DNA of 64,000 nucleotides from Bolinopsis microptera (GCF_026151205.1 NC_087080.1:1606879-1670878), one strand, 5' to 3'. Shown: positions 39,817-51,130, counted from the first letter of the stretch. Notes: generated by a model from the sequence alone, not told the origin. Made by a program: numbers and translations.

Positions 39817-42800
39817 TTACGGATTTGTTTCTATTGAATAGTCAAGTTCAGAGTCCGAATCCACCGGGATAATTTTCCCCCACATGTAAGTGGAAAGTTT
39901 ACTTTTAAAATCAGTGATACTCTCTATCTCACGGATATCTAGAGGAATGTGATTCCACTTAGTGTGGGTCCTATAGAAGAAATTCTTGGCAAAAGCGTTG
40001 GAGCTTGCTCGAGGTGAGATAGAGCTTACAAAACATAGAGAGTCCATGTGACTATTTCTGAGCCTTGAGTGGCCTTGAAATGGTTGCAAATATGAGGGTA
40101 AAGTGACAGGTATATGTTGCTTCACAATTTTAAAGAAGAAGATGAGATCCAAGAAGTCAAAGCGGTCTTCAATCGGCATAATCTTCAGCTGTCTGCATTT
40201 TTGAATGTATGTGGATGGTGGATAACTCATATACTCCTCGTGAAGAATCCACTTAATAGCACGCTTTTGGAGGCCCTCCAGCTTGCTTATCTGGGATTTT
40301 GTGACTGGTCTCCATATAACCGAGCAATGCTCAAATAGGCTCCTCACTAAAGTGAGATACAGTACTCTACGACGATTTACGTCTTGGACAAAATAACAAT
40401 TTTGGACTTTGGAGCACTGATCTTTCCAATCGAGATTTGATGTCACAATTACACCCAGATCCTTTTCATGATCAACATAGTCAAGTGTGATTCTTCCCAT
40501 GGAGTATACAAAGTTAAAGAGTGGTAGGACACTAAGGAGGGAAACTGTTTCGGATATCCTTCCTGCGACGGTGAGGACCTTACATTTGTCGGGATGAAAT
40601 CTCATTTTATTAGAAAGTGACCAGTCATGGAGATAATCAATGTCCTTCTGCAGTCGCAGGATATCAGACTCCGAAACAATCTTACGCCAAATTTTAGTAT
40701 CATCGGCATACAGTGACAGTTGTGTGCCTGGTGAAATCCCCACTGATATATCATCAATGAACATAATGAACAGCAATGGTCCCAAAATTGACCCTTGAGG
40801 TACACCAGACTGGGCGTTTCTCATAGAAGAAAACTTGCCACTTATCAAGACCTGTTGTTGCCTGTCTCTTAGATAATCAGTGATGAATTTCAGTAGCCTC
40901 CCATCAATACCAAATTTGCTCTTTAGCTTAAATAATATAAGATCATGGTTAACCGAGTCAAATGCTTTGGCAAAATCAAAGTAGACTACATCTGTTCTCA
41001 TATTTTCATTCAGTGAGAGCGCTAGGCTGTCGCACAGTCCTACAAGATTAGTTGCACAAGATCTCTCAGCTCGGAAACCATGCTGTTTGTCATTGATCAT
41101 GCCATTAGTAAGTGCCAATAACTCATCTCTTATTATGCGTTCAAGAACTTTTGTGATTAAGCATGTAAGAGAAATTGGTCTATAATTTGAAACCTCATGT
41201 TTATCCCCTTTCTTGAATATTGGTACAATGTGCCCCAGTTTCCACTCCCTTGGTAGTGTCCCAATGTTGTAGCATGAATGAAAAAGTATTGATATAGGGT
41301 ATGCGAGCCCAACCGCACAGTTTTTCAAAAGTTTCCCATGGATACCATCAGGTCCATAAGCTTTATTAGCATTAATATTGGAAAGGATTTTGCGAACCCT
41401 TCTGTGGTCAAATTCAATATCAAAGCGCCAATCATTAGAGTAATCTATATCTATGTCATAAGTTGATGCCTCAGAGAACTGCTCGAAGAAAAAGTCATTA
41501 AATAGGTTGGCCTGGTCTTCAGGGCAGTTGCGGACAGTGCCTTTGTGGCTTACAAACTCAGGGATCCGCTGACTAGCTGTCTTCGATTTGACATAGGACC
41601 AAAATTTTTTTGTTATTAAAGCACTATCATCAGATTCATTTAATGTTTCCCTCATTTTTTGAGCAACCACATTTTTGAAATTTTTCCTAGCAAGGGAGAA
41701 TGCAATTTCAGCTCTATCACTTTTATGCCTTTCTTTATGTAATCTCACTTTCTTACGCCATGCATCATAACACTCCGAGTCAAACCATGGATCTTGGCCA
41801 TCAGTCTTGACAGAGCATTTTTTAACAAATTTATCTGTGACATTAAAAAGTTTGTCCTTAAATTTTTTCCATCCAATTTCAGGTTCTGTGCCATTGAGCA
41901 ATGCATCCCAATTCGTGTGTCGGAGTTCATGGTTTAGCCTCTCCCAGTTCACAGTCTTAAAGTTATAGCACATACGCCTGACTGGCTTCTTCCTACCAAC
42001 TTTAACGTTGATCTTAAAATTGATGGGGAAGTGGTCAGACTTGCAAGCACTATCTCTCTCACCTACCATTAGGTCATTAATATTTGACACAGAGTTTGTG
42101 AGCAATAGGTCAAGTGTTTTGCCTTTGCAGTGGGTAGGTGTTAACACACATTGTTGAAGGCCTAGATCAACAAAAGATTCAACAAAAGATTGCTCAATAG
42201 GACAGGAGCTGGCCAGGGTAGACCAGGAAACTCCGGTCAGGTTAAAATCTCCTAGTATGAAGACTTTACTCAGTCCTCTTCTTCTGAGAAGAGTTTTCAA
42301 AGACTCAACAATTTTTTCATGATTTGCGGAGCCCAGTGTACCAACACGATAACATGTGCATACAACAAACTTAATTCCAGTGGATGTCTTAAATTCCACA
42401 GCAAGAATTTCTGCACCATACTTGAGATGAACTTCCTTTGAAGTTAGATCAAGGTCTGCTCTCACTGCAATCATGACCCCTCCACCATTCCTCCTAAACC
42501 GGGTTGGATTAGAAGGATCTGGTGGATGAGTTTTCTTCGATCTATCAGAGCGAAATATCTTATATCTGTCAGGGTGCAGAAATTCACTATCAGCAATAGA
42601 ACTCTTAAACCAGGTTTCGTTAAGTATTGCAATATCTATCTTAGCCTCATTAAGATAAGTCGACACTTCAAGACATTTAGTGGTATCAATCATTGGATGG
42701 GCATTGTTCAGTTCACCAAAAGGGATGAGACCTTGAACATTCTGAAAGTAAACATTCAATTTATTACCATTCCCAACTCTAACACCTATGGGAGACGGCC

Positions 42801-43311
42801 CTGGGTTTACAATTCCAGGTTTTACTAAAACTATCAAAAAACCATTCATCAAAAACAACCAAATTATGCATCCCGTGAGTGTATTGCCGGTTCTACCAGT
42901 AAATATGCAATTTAAGTTCTTATGGATTGAAATCTGGCAAAATCTATATAAACCATCGAAACTGTAATTATTCCTCAGATAATACATATTTGCTAAATAT
43001 AAAAAGAAATAAACTGTAAAGCATCGGCACAAGTTAGGAACTGGGTATGTTGGTACAAAGGCTCGGCAATCATAAGTGACCCTAGAAAAAGCCAACCCAC
43101 TTACCCCGACATATGTGATAGTGATTAGCGAAAAGTGACATATGAATATAACATAAAAAATATAAAATAATAAGCGAGAATCAATGCAGCTGTCTAAATA
43201 ATCAAAAATACTACCTGTACCACGTCTACGGTTCTGATGTTTGATGGATTTTGCAAAAGAATTTCCACTAAACACTCCAACTCTAAATCTGTATGTTACT
43301 AAATCGATCAT
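39817..43311 (-). CDS. LINE copy 2 ORF2 with 12-residue deletion
   Basis: 1164 aa. Endonuclease and RT motifs as in copy 1, including YADD. Twelve residues around SKANQKLGMARR in the RT thumb are missing, so KVQNCYF replaces the usual join. That segment (..A..LG..RRN) is conserved in CR1-type RTs, so this copy may be impaired even though the frame is open. Confidence 0.85.
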   Translation of the reverse strand: MIDLVTYRFRVGVFSGNSFAKSIKHQNRRRGTGSIFDYLDSCIDSRLLFYIFYVIFICHFSLITITYVGVSGLAFSRVTYDCRAFVPTYPVPNLCRCFTVYFFLYLANMYYLRNNYSFDGLYRFCQISIHKNLNCIFTGRTGNTLTGCIIWLFLMNGFLIVLVKPGIVNPGPSPIGVRVGNGNKLNVYFQNVQGLIPFGELNNAHPMIDTTKCLEVSTYLNEAKIDIAILNETWFKSSIADSEFLHPDRYKIFRSDRSKKTHPPDPSNPTRFRRNGGGVMIAVRADLDLTSKEVHLKYGAEILAVEFKTSTGIKFVVCTCYRVGTLGSANHEKIVESLKTLLRRRGLSKVFILGDFNLTGVSWSTLASSCPIEQSFVESFVDLGLQQCVLTPTHCKGKTLDLLLTNSVSNINDLMVGERDSACKSDHFPINFKINVKVGRKKPVRRMCYNFKTVNWERLNHELRHTNWDALLNGTEPEIGWKKFKDKLFNVTDKFVKKCSVKTDGQDPWFDSECYDAWRKKVRLHKERHKSDRAEIAFSLARKNFKNVVAQKMRETLNESDDSALITKKFWSYVKSKTASQRIPEFVSHKGTVRNCPEDQANLFNDFFFEQFSEASTYDIDIDYSNDWRFDIEFDHRRVRKILSNINANKAYGPDGIHGKLLKNCAVGLAYPISILFHSCYNIGTLPREWKLGHIVPIFKKGDKHEVSNYRPISLTCLITKVLERIIRDELLALTNGMINDKQHGFRAERSCATNLVGLCDSLALSLNENMRTDVVYFDFAKAFDSVNHDLILFKLKSKFGIDGRLLKFITDYLRDRQQQVLISGKFSSMRNAQSGVPQGSILGPLLFIMFIDDISVGISPGTQLSLYADDTKIWRKIVSESDILRLQKDIDYLHDWSLSNKMRFHPDKCKVLTVAGRISETVSLLSVLPLFNFVYSMGRITLDYVDHEKDLGVIVTSNLDWKDQCSKVQNCYFVQDVNRRRVLYLTLVRSLFEHCSVIWRPVTKSQISKLEGLQKRAIKWILHEEYMSYPPSTYIQKCRQLKIMPIEDRFDFLDLIFFFKIVKQHIPVTLPSYLQPFQGHSRLRNSHMDSLCFVSSISPRASSNAFAKNFFYRTHTKWNHIPLDIREIESITDFKSKLSTYMWGKIIPVDSDSELDYSIETNP

Positions 43312-43393
43312 GGTGTTTTACAGGTGAGTATACTTGCCAGACTACAACTGCATATCATTAGCTTAACAAGGTTCAGAAGACAGCACAAAAGAA

Positions 43394-44839
43394 CTACTGA
43401 TAGATATAAGGATTAAAATATCTACTGTGGATGGCACGAATATAAAATCTGGCCAACACACCCATACCTTTCTGAGGATTGGGGTGAATGCCTTTGTTCT
43501 CAAATAAGGGATCAAATCTCTTAACAGGCTCACTTAGAGCTCTCTTAAACTTTGTAAAGGGATAAAACACATCCATGAAAAAGAACCTCCTAAATACACA
43601 CTCATTGTATAAAATCCTATTAAAATCCATTACCCTCTTGTTAGTTAATTTATCGTTATCATTCTGTAAAGGTAATGGCAATAGAGATTGAACATATACC
43701 TTACAGTTGGGAAATAATAGGCCTATCTTACCAAAAAGTTGCTTTACTGGTCCCCTCAAAATACCAATTTTATCCCCCACACGCCTAATATCGTTTGTGC
43801 CTACGCTGATCAGAAGCTTCTCAACGTGGACATCAGGATGTGCCGTGCAGTAGTCCTCCAACTGTTTCTGGACTTTGTCCATTTTTGCTCCGCCTTCTGC
43901 AACATTTACGACTGTGACTTTCCCTTTTCCCAGCTTTGCGGAGTCCAATCTTTGAGCATAAGAGTCTCCAGCAACCAACGTGACTCTTTGCGCAGGTACT
44001 TGGGCTTCGGTGCCAGAAGCTGGTGTACTAGTCTCTGTGCTGATATTCTGAGAGCTAACTTGGCCACCAGATTTCACAATAGCTCGAAATGACAGGGAGT
44101 ATCTTACTTGCTCCGATTTCTTTGGAGGCTCTCCCTTTGTGGCCGGCTCTGCTCGCACAGCATGCCTCAGATTCTGCTGTGTCCCAGGCCGCATTACAAC
44201 AAGACTGTTGTTCTTCATCCTTATCGTCTTGACACAATTAGGTTTCCCAGTTGTGCCCTCGTAAAACTCAAGCGTCCGTTCACATCCCAGTGAGAAAGAG
44301 CAAATCGATTTCTCCTGGTCCATTAGTTTCTCACCGTCATTGTGTATTGAAGTACTCGCTTGGTTGTTTCCATACTTGATGACCAGACATGAGTCCAGAG
44401 GTCCAGTTATCTCCGTACTCGAGTTTACAAGACTCAGGAGTCTTTTGATATTAGGGAAACCACTGATATCCTGTGGTGGGTGCACTGGATTTGTGTCAGT
44501 GTAAATATAGGGTGCATCCTGTGAGCACAACCAAGCTGTTGTTGCCTTGTGTCTTCCCTCGGTGTTCAGTTTCTGCAGGGACTCACATTCAACCCATACC
44601 GCATCACGGAGAACCTCATCCTCGCAGAAGTCCTCTATATGTAACACAAAATTGTCCACCTTTCCCTCACGCTTTGGCAGCTCGTTTTGAACAGAGTTAA
44701 GGATATGACGTAGATCCTCAACTGAGGCAGCTTTGACATAGTCGAAAATCTCTTGAAGGTTTATCATTGTTGTCAGAGATTGTCGAGTCTGGCAGCAAAG
44801 TTTGCCAGGGAACCATCCGTAACACCTCAGAGTAGGCAA
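43394..44839 (-). CDS. LINE copy 2 ORF1: AlkB-like plus SGNH domains
   Basis: 481 aa, same protein as in copy 1 including H166/D168/H226, R246/R252, S293, N349 and H452, and the same Lys at 449 where the SGNH catalytic Asp is expected. Identity of both copies shows the Lys is not a one-off mutation of one insertion. Confidence 0.8.
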   Translation of the reverse strand: MPTLRCYGWFPGKLCCQTRQSLTTMINLQEIFDYVKAASVEDLRHILNSVQNELPKREGKVDNFVLHIEDFCEDEVLRDAVWVECESLQKLNTEGRHKATTAWLCSQDAPYIYTDTNPVHPPQDISGFPNIKRLLSLVNSSTEITGPLDSCLVIKYGNNQASTSIHNDGEKLMDQEKSICSFSLGCERTLEFYEGTTGKPNCVKTIRMKNNSLVVMRPGTQQNLRHAVRAEPATKGEPPKKSEQVRYSLSFRAIVKSGGQVSSQNISTETSTPASGTEAQVPAQRVTLVAGDSYAQRLDSAKLGKGKVTVVNVAEGGAKMDKVQKQLEDYCTAHPDVHVEKLLISVGTNDIRRVGDKIGILRGPVKQLFGKIGLLFPNCKVYVQSLLPLPLQNDNDKLTNKRVMDFNRILYNECVFRRFFFMDVFYPFTKFKRALSEPVKRFDPLFENKGIHPNPQKGMGVLARFYIRAIHSRYFNPYIYQ

Positions 44840-47237
44840 CCTCCCACAACACTAAACACGACCTGGAAGGAAAATGGCACGAGAAAATGTGTAATGAAAC
44901 TGCTGGTCGGGAGTAAAGTTAAATTTGCCAGTGAAAATATAGCTAGGATAAGAGGGGCAATATCAGAGATGTAAAAATTCACATTCAAAATAAGCTAACA
45001 ATGAGAAAGAAGTAAAAGAGAAACTTACATCGTGTTTAAGGTGTTGTTGCCCAGTGCAAGCACTGGGCGAGAGGAGCCTAACTCAGGAGGCGAACTTCAG
45101 GAACCCCAGCGCACCCGCATACTAGGAGATCGGCTGTACTTCCTAGCCCGTCATGCCATTGTACATGCCTAAATTATTTGTTATATAGTAGTGTTGAAAG
45201 TATTAAAACAAGTAAAGCAAGTACCGGGTAATAATCACCTCTCCCATGTCCATGGTATGTAGTACTTTATTTCCTCCAAGAAATTATTTATTTAGAGCTC
45301 CTTTTGACTTGGCTAGAACTATACATGGGAGGCCCCGGTTATATCAAGAGAGTCCGTTTCGGAAGGTTCTGAACCCACGATTGAGCGTCTTAAAACTTTT
45401 GTTTTATGGAAATTATAGTTTTGCTAGAATTCAGAGTTTCATGTTACTTCTTATTTAATTTAGTGCGGTTAATGATTATAATTCAGACTTTCAATTTTGG
45501 TGGGTTGACACAAATTGAAACGACAATATAGAACAAAATATAGAACAACTAATGGTAGTATAATTAATGAGCGAAAACCTTCTTAAATTGAAAGATGTTT
45601 GTATAACAATGGAAGTAACCTTTTGATACTATACTAATTAATTGACACGGTAGAAATTCTTCTCATAACCTATTTAAAGGAACTCTAAGTCTATGTTGGT
45701 GCAATCACCTTTTGATAAGTCTCTCTCTGAGAAATAGTGTAGGAGGGCTGGAATATCACGCGTCTTTGACTGAGTCTCACCGTCAACAGTTTGACTGTCA
45801 CGAATGGTCTGAAAGCAATATCTTTTAACTATGGCAATAGAAACAATTTATTACGTAACCAACGGGAAACTACTTTAATCCTGCACTCGTAAACATTAAT
45901 ATAAAAGAAATATCAATTCTTACAGCTCTATCAACCAATACTTAATGAACTTAATTATTAAGACAACTACTATTTTATGCTGACGTTATAACTGAACTAA
46001 TTACCTCGGTTGACGAAGGAGAATCAATTATTCTAGCAGGTATCGGCAAAGGCAGCACGGTTTGAGCAGGAATGTTCGTGTCTCTCTACCTGGGAACGGA
46101 AACGTAATTTTGTACAAAGTATATAATTTTGAGAGCACAGAACTACGATTACCAAAGATATTCTTAAACCTATTTATGTAAAAACTAATGGAAAAGGAAT
46201 TTACCTCGAGAACAACTTCAATCCGTATAATGGTCCTTCAAGTGAGAAGGAGATCGGGAATCTTATCGTCGTTAGCTTACTTTTACCCGGAAACCTTGGA
46301 TAAAAAGTAATCAAAGAATCATGCAAATTACTCTTACGAGGATTTAAGATGGCAGAACGTTAGACAATTATGAAGGATAATTTATTTATGATAAATGGAA
46401 TATTAATTATTTGGAGGAGGTATTATATGTATCTTCTGCTAATCAAGTTGCACTTACTTACTAGTCACTGTTCTTTAATGTACGGGGGAATCTATTCGAT
46501 GTGACGGATCGGATCCACTGCAACCTGGTAAGAATTTACTTTTAGTGTACTGCATAGAATTTATATGCCTAGAGGGTACGTGAATAAACACTAGAAACAT
46601 TGTAAATATAACTTTCACGTCAGACTCTTTTAATAAGAAACAAAATACTAATTTAAACGGCGAACAGTAATTTAAAGCAAGGAACTTACTGGAATACTTA
46701 TGACTGGAAAGGTTAAAGCACCCGGGCGGAACCGGCTTACTGGACTCTGTTTACAAGCACGTTGCACTGACACAACCTAACAGACTGCCCTGACGTGAGA
46801 AAGACATCGGTCCTTCGATCGTTCTCCGCTATATCTCCCTGAATTTCCCAGAGTCTATTCTGCCGTTCCAGCCTTTTCTCAGGGAACGCAGTATTGTTCA
46901 TCACGATCGAAATTGCTCCTCCTTGTTTAAACTCCCTGCTTATCATTCCTCGTCACGCTTCGTCTTGTGATAGGCTGGTCTTGTGCTCCTAATTAACCCC
47001 TCCATAAGTCCGTGGTAACTCATCAAGCGTGTCAAATGATTTGATAGTTTTCTCACAGAAAGTGTCCTTTTGTTAATTAAACGTCAACGTATATTTCATT
47101 TCTGGTATACTTCTATCGTTAACAAATTTACTATCTATCCTCTATGGAAATGGTTGTTAACTATAAGCCTAAGTCATTTAACTATCTTTAAAGGAAGATT
47201 GAAATTAATATAGAATTTCGAGGTTCCTTACAATTAT

Positions 47238-47560
47238 TTATTAACAAAAAACATGGACCCGGGACCGTTCGTTACTGACTCAGAAATAATATTCATATCT
47301 GATATCATCAGTCCTATATTATAAACGGTTTAATTGTTCAAAGAATTTAAACAATATTTGTATAATAATTTAGCTTATGTTTACCTTGTCACACTATAAT
47401 TAAGTTTAACATGTAACGGAGTAAATATGGACACGTGTCCCTTGCTGCTGTGTCTAACCAAATTTCCGAGTTTCCAGTTGATAGGATGGGTACATACGAC
47501 CATTACCTACATATTTGACGACTTTTTTTGTTGAATGGTGCGCCCAGATTCACTCTGTCA
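47238..47560. other. Spacer right of the LTR element
   Basis: No supported feature. Confidence 0.4.
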
Positions 47561-47561
47561 C

Positions 47562-47660
47562 ACATTGACGGATGTTAATCGTCTAAATTTCTTCGAAGTA
47601 GCGCGCGCCGGGCCAAACCATTATAAACAATGGTCAAGCGCCGGACCACTGACCAGACCA
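47562..47660. repeat. Dispersed repeat block (TCTAAATTTCTTCGAAGTAG)
   Basis: Same block as at 2862-2905, 15567-15668 (reverse) and 49100-49210, followed by paired GACCATT/AATGGTC arms. Confidence 0.65.
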
Positions 47661-47954
47661 TTAACAATGGTCAAGTGATACTCTTAAAATATTTCTTTCA
47701 AACACAACACAAAACACGCGACGAGTTCAACTCGGCGCGTGTTTTGGTTGGTTATGAACCTACAAACTCCTGAGCGTGACGCTCTCAGGGTGAGTGTAAG
47801 TCGTAGGGTTGTTTGTTGTTAGTGTTACCATTGCTTGTTAAATAAAAAACCATTACTTTAGCTTTACGGCCTTGTTTACTTGGGGGCCAACTGAACGTGT
47901 TTTGCTAAAGCCTAAATCGAGGGTGCTAAATCATTCTACAGACCCCAGCAGACC

Positions 47955-48582
47955 TTACTGGCTGGCGATATTACTACAGGTGTTTGCGTCTTCACAGCTT
48001 GTTGAACTCCGCGCGCGCTCGTTAGTTCATTGCATTTGCACGCTTCAATTATTCCAAGAATGCAATTGAACCACGTACCACGTGATACGATTCAGCCAAT
48101 CAGAGAACAAGAATCTGCAAAGTTAAAGCTGCGCACTTTTATAAGGCCCAAAATAAGACTTTTCGCGATTATTCAAAATCTACGTTGTCTTAAAATTTCC
48201 TCCTGGGGAGGAAACGTTATTTTTACAAGGCGAATATTTTGTTGAAAACCAGACATTTCTATCTCTTTTATTTTCGAAGTTAGGCCCCTACCAGTAAGGT
48301 TTCTTGGGCCATAAAACCAACGCGCAAATTGAAGACTTTCGCTTTCATTTTTAAAAAGCTTCCACTTCGACAAAGCATAAGTCGCCACCAAATAAGTCAA
48401 ATTTCAATTTTAAAATACCAAAAGAAACTAGAGAATTTTGTCAACAAGAAAGGGGACTCCTGGATGGGGTAGTAAAAACGCGATCTTCACCTTCAAAATC
48501 GACTTTTAAAATTTCATACTTTTCCCCGTCAAAATAAGCCTTATATTAAAATATTCCCCCCCTCCCCCTTTCTGAACTTCCT

Positions 48583-48621
<39 letters not shown>

Positions 48622-49050
48622 TTTCGTGTGCTCTCTTTTTCTGCAGCTTTCCTGAACTGATCTCGGCTTTTACATACCCAGCAGACCTTACTGGCTGGCG
48701 ATATTACTACAGGTGTTTGCGTCTTCACAGCTTGTTGAACTCCGCGCGCGCTCGTTAGTTCATTGCATTTGCACGCTTCAACATTCAATTATTCCAAGAA
48801 TGCAATTGAACCACGTACCACGTGATACGATTCAGCCAATCAGAGAACAAGAATCTGCAAAGTTAAAGCTGCGCACTTTTATAAGGCCCAAAATAAGACT
48901 TTTCGCGATTATTCAAAATCTACGTTGTCTTAAAATTTCCTCCTGGGGAGGAAACGTTATTTTTACAAGGCGAATATTTTGTTGAAAACCAGACATTTCT
49001 ATTTCTTTTATTTTCGAAGTTAGGCCCCTACCAGTAAGGTTTCTTGGGAA
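47955..49050. repeat. Two direct ~365-bp repeats separated by poly-C
   Basis: 47955-48310 and 48676-49050 are nearly identical (start CCCAGCAGACCTTACTGG; the second has a 6-base insert ACATTC). Between them is a ~40-base C run at 48586-48621. The open frames here are shadows. Confidence 0.8.
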
Positions 49051-49267
49051 GTCTTCCAACATGAACACTAAGCCGTTTGCTTGTAAGAAAAGGCGCTGAA
49101 TTGTTGACGGATGTTACTCGTCTAAATTTCTTCGAAGTAGCGCGCGCCACTTTCTTCTGGCAAGTGCTACGAAGTTGTGCGCGCCGGGCTAGACCATTAA
49201 TAATGGTCGACATTGGTAATTTCGAGGGAAGAGTAAGTTTAATTAAACCACCACATCTGTACACTTT

Positions 49268-49622
49268 ACCCGGGGACCTCAGGCTATTATGTTCATAAAC
49301 ATATATAGAATAGAGATTCGGCGGAATGACAGGCTGAGCGCGGCCCAGTAACTGTACACTGTAAATGACATGAAGATTATTAAACTGTTTCTAAGTTGAG
49401 CAATTTTTTGATGTTCACATGCAGTTCAGCTGACAAAGATGATGCTCAAAGAACTTATAAAGACAGTGCGACAATTTATGTTAATCTATTGTATGATTTA
49501 AATCGTAGTAATAATTAGTCATAGAAAATTGAAATGTTACCTGGCCTTGGGACCTCAGGCTATTATATTTATGTTCATAGAATAGAGATTCGGTGGAATG
49601 AAAGGCTGAGCGTGGCCCAGTA
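49268..49622. repeat. Two copies of a dispersed repeat (GAGATTCGGYGGAATGA)
   Basis: 49268-49352 and 49546-49622, each introduced by GACCTCAGGCTATTAT. More copies lie at 14844 (reverse) and 54708. Confidence 0.7.
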
Positions 49623-49732
49623 AATTAAAATGGTGATAAACTTTAGTCAAATTTTTTACATAAATCTCAATTTCAAAATATATGCTATGTTACAGTCTGC
49701 AGCTGTGCTATCACCTGATAACCAACATCTTT

Positions 49733-50788
49733 TTACTCCTCTGGAAAACTCGCCTTCACAATCCTCACCAAATCATTTTGCTCCCAAGCAACAAGTCTCA
49801 TGACAGGATCATTAAATACCTGACCATCATAAGTGAGACTATACGTCATACCATTACATGTTTTATCTTGCACCCAACACAGCAGCTCCTCTAGGAAGGA
49901 TAGCATGCATTCCGGTTTCCACTCGTTTGTTCCAATCTCCTCCAGATCTTTCATCGTGAATTTCTGTATTTCTTTGAGGTCTCCTTCTTCTGTTCTGTAT
50001 CCAATGTAGACCGTGTCTATTCCAATAGGAGCACAATGAGCCCAAATATTCCTGGATTTGAATTTTTTGAAATTTACACGTTGCTTATCTGTCTCACTTA
50101 TTGCTGTTTTAAACTCTACGTAGTTCTCCAGGACATCCTGGTGATCCCCGGGTAATTGACAGCCGATACTGGAGTTGGTTAGCAGCTTCAGAGATCCTAG
50201 TTGGACAAGTCGTGGCATCCTGACATCCAAATCCTCGCAAGCGTATCCGGACGTTCTTCTCCCTCCCGTCCTCATCACGTCCTCGAATACTTTACCCCAG
50301 TCTGCGTACCGTTCATTACCTGGCCAAGAAACATAGGGTTTATCGGCACTTTCAAGGTACAGGGTGTTGTTGTATCTGTATAGATTAACCTTCCACCCCT
50401 GTCTTCTATTGTAGGGAGTCTGACACAACTTTTTTATCAAGCTTCTGCCAACCACTATGTCAACTTCACACATACTGTAATTCACAGCTTCAGCCCATCT
50501 CAAGATTTTATCAACCGATGAGTAACTCGGACTCGGCTGGGATGGTGCCTTGATTCTTAAACTCAGTGGTAGTTGAGTGGGAACTTCTAGTTGAGGAATT
50601 CTGCACATTTCGGGGATATCGTCACCAGAGTGTACTGACCACACTGTCATGGGCTCCTCTGGGTTCAGGTCGTTGAATCTGCCTACTTCTCTAGCACTGA
50701 GCTGTCTCGTGTTTGTGCCACGATACTGCCCTCTGTTTCGGACTAACAGCTGCTCACTAGTCATATCTGCTTTCCTGGTAATAGACAA
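49733..50788 (-). CDS. DXO/Rai1-like protein, predicted inactive (paralog 1)
   Basis: 351 aa, single exon; start probably M9 (TSEQLL), matching paralog 2. DXO/Rai1 enzymes remove aberrant RNA caps and degrade the RNA. Family landmarks: LRWAEAVNYS, GRSLIKKLCQTPYNRRQGW (R115), NTLYLES, GKVFED (E159), LGSLKLL, YVEFKT (E215, K217), FLEELLCWVQ and a final LVAWE. The ExD metal-ligand motif that should follow LGSLKLL is replaced by SSIGC (S197, G199), and the later WxQ is WAH (239-241). I expect a folded RNA- or nucleotide-binding protein without decapping activity. Whether it is expressed is unknown. Confidence 0.75.
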   Translation of the reverse strand: MSITRKADMTSEQLLVRNRGQYRGTNTRQLSAREVGRFNDLNPEEPMTVWSVHSGDDIPEMCRIPQLEVPTQLPLSLRIKAPSQPSPSYSSVDKILRWAEAVNYSMCEVDIVVGRSLIKKLCQTPYNRRQGWKVNLYRYNNTLYLESADKPYVSWPGNERYADWGKVFEDVMRTGGRRTSGYACEDLDVRMPRLVQLGSLKLLTNSSIGCQLPGDHQDVLENYVEFKTAISETDKQRVNFKKFKSRNIWAHCAPIGIDTVYIGYRTEEGDLKEIQKFTMKDLEEIGTNEWKPECMLSFLEELLCWVQDKTCNGMTYSLTYDGQVFNDPVMRLVAWEQNDLVRIVKASFPEE

Positions 50789-51130
50789 TAGTTCATTCGC
50801 CGTGTGAAATGTTTACTTTGACCAGCTATCAAATTATGCCAAACAAAGTTAAAGTAAGAAAACTTAATACCATATTTTTTAGGTAAACCTCAAAGTCTTG
50901 TAGTAAGCAAGGATGGCCCAAAAATACTGACGTTCTGGTGACCAATATCACAATATGTACAATCTGTAGCAGTTTCTCAATTGCTGTCCGATAAAATTGA
51001 AACAGAAAAAGCGGAACAACGTAACATCTTACCTGACGTTATTTTACCGGAAATTTCGTGAATGGACATAATTTTGAACGGACATTAAAATGAATGTTAG
51101 GGCATCCAGTGTCCAATTAATTTCCGTTCA

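Larger units (their letters stand above)
39485..45216 (-). mobile_element. LINE copy 2, inserted in the LTR
   Basis: Near-identical to copy 1. Differences seen: a 36-bp in-frame deletion in ORF2 near 40400, a 6-bp deletion near 44945, a few single bases and a different 5' end. Little or no target duplication relative to the intact LTR, as is usual for CR1-group elements. Confidence 0.9.
33777..47232 (-). mobile_element. Non-autonomous LTR retrotransposon, split by LINE copy 2
   Basis: LTRs start TG and end CA (33777-35832 and 39445-47232 once the inserted LINE is removed). A 5-bp target duplication ATTAT flanks the whole (33772-33776, 47233-47237). Gag and a second ORF lie on the minus strand, and a GC-rich purine tract sits just before the left LTR, so the left LTR is the 3' one. 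The internal region is only 3.6 kb and has no protease, RT, RNase H or integrase motif. Three LTR differences seen by eye over ~2.05 kb imply a young insertion; transposition would need pol from another element. Confidence 0.85.
39445..47232 (-). repeat. 5' LTR, interrupted by LINE copy 2
   Basis: LTR sequence 39445-~39484 and ~45217-47232. Removing the LINE restores a ~2.05-kb LTR matching the left one except for isolated substitutions (CCGCGG/CCACGG, ATAATT/ATAACT, CTATTT/CTATCT). Confidence 0.9.
49218..51130. repeat. Segmental duplication, copy 1
   Basis: Matches 56027-62590 once insertions in the latter are ignored. It covers the DXO-like gene, ~500 bp downstream and ~340 bp upstream (shared AGTCTTGTAGTAAGCAAGGA and GAAACAGAAAAAGCGGAACA). 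Confidence 0.75.

Noticed and set aside
48546-48788. Gly-rich frame
   Set aside because: Translation of a poly-C tract on the opposite strand.
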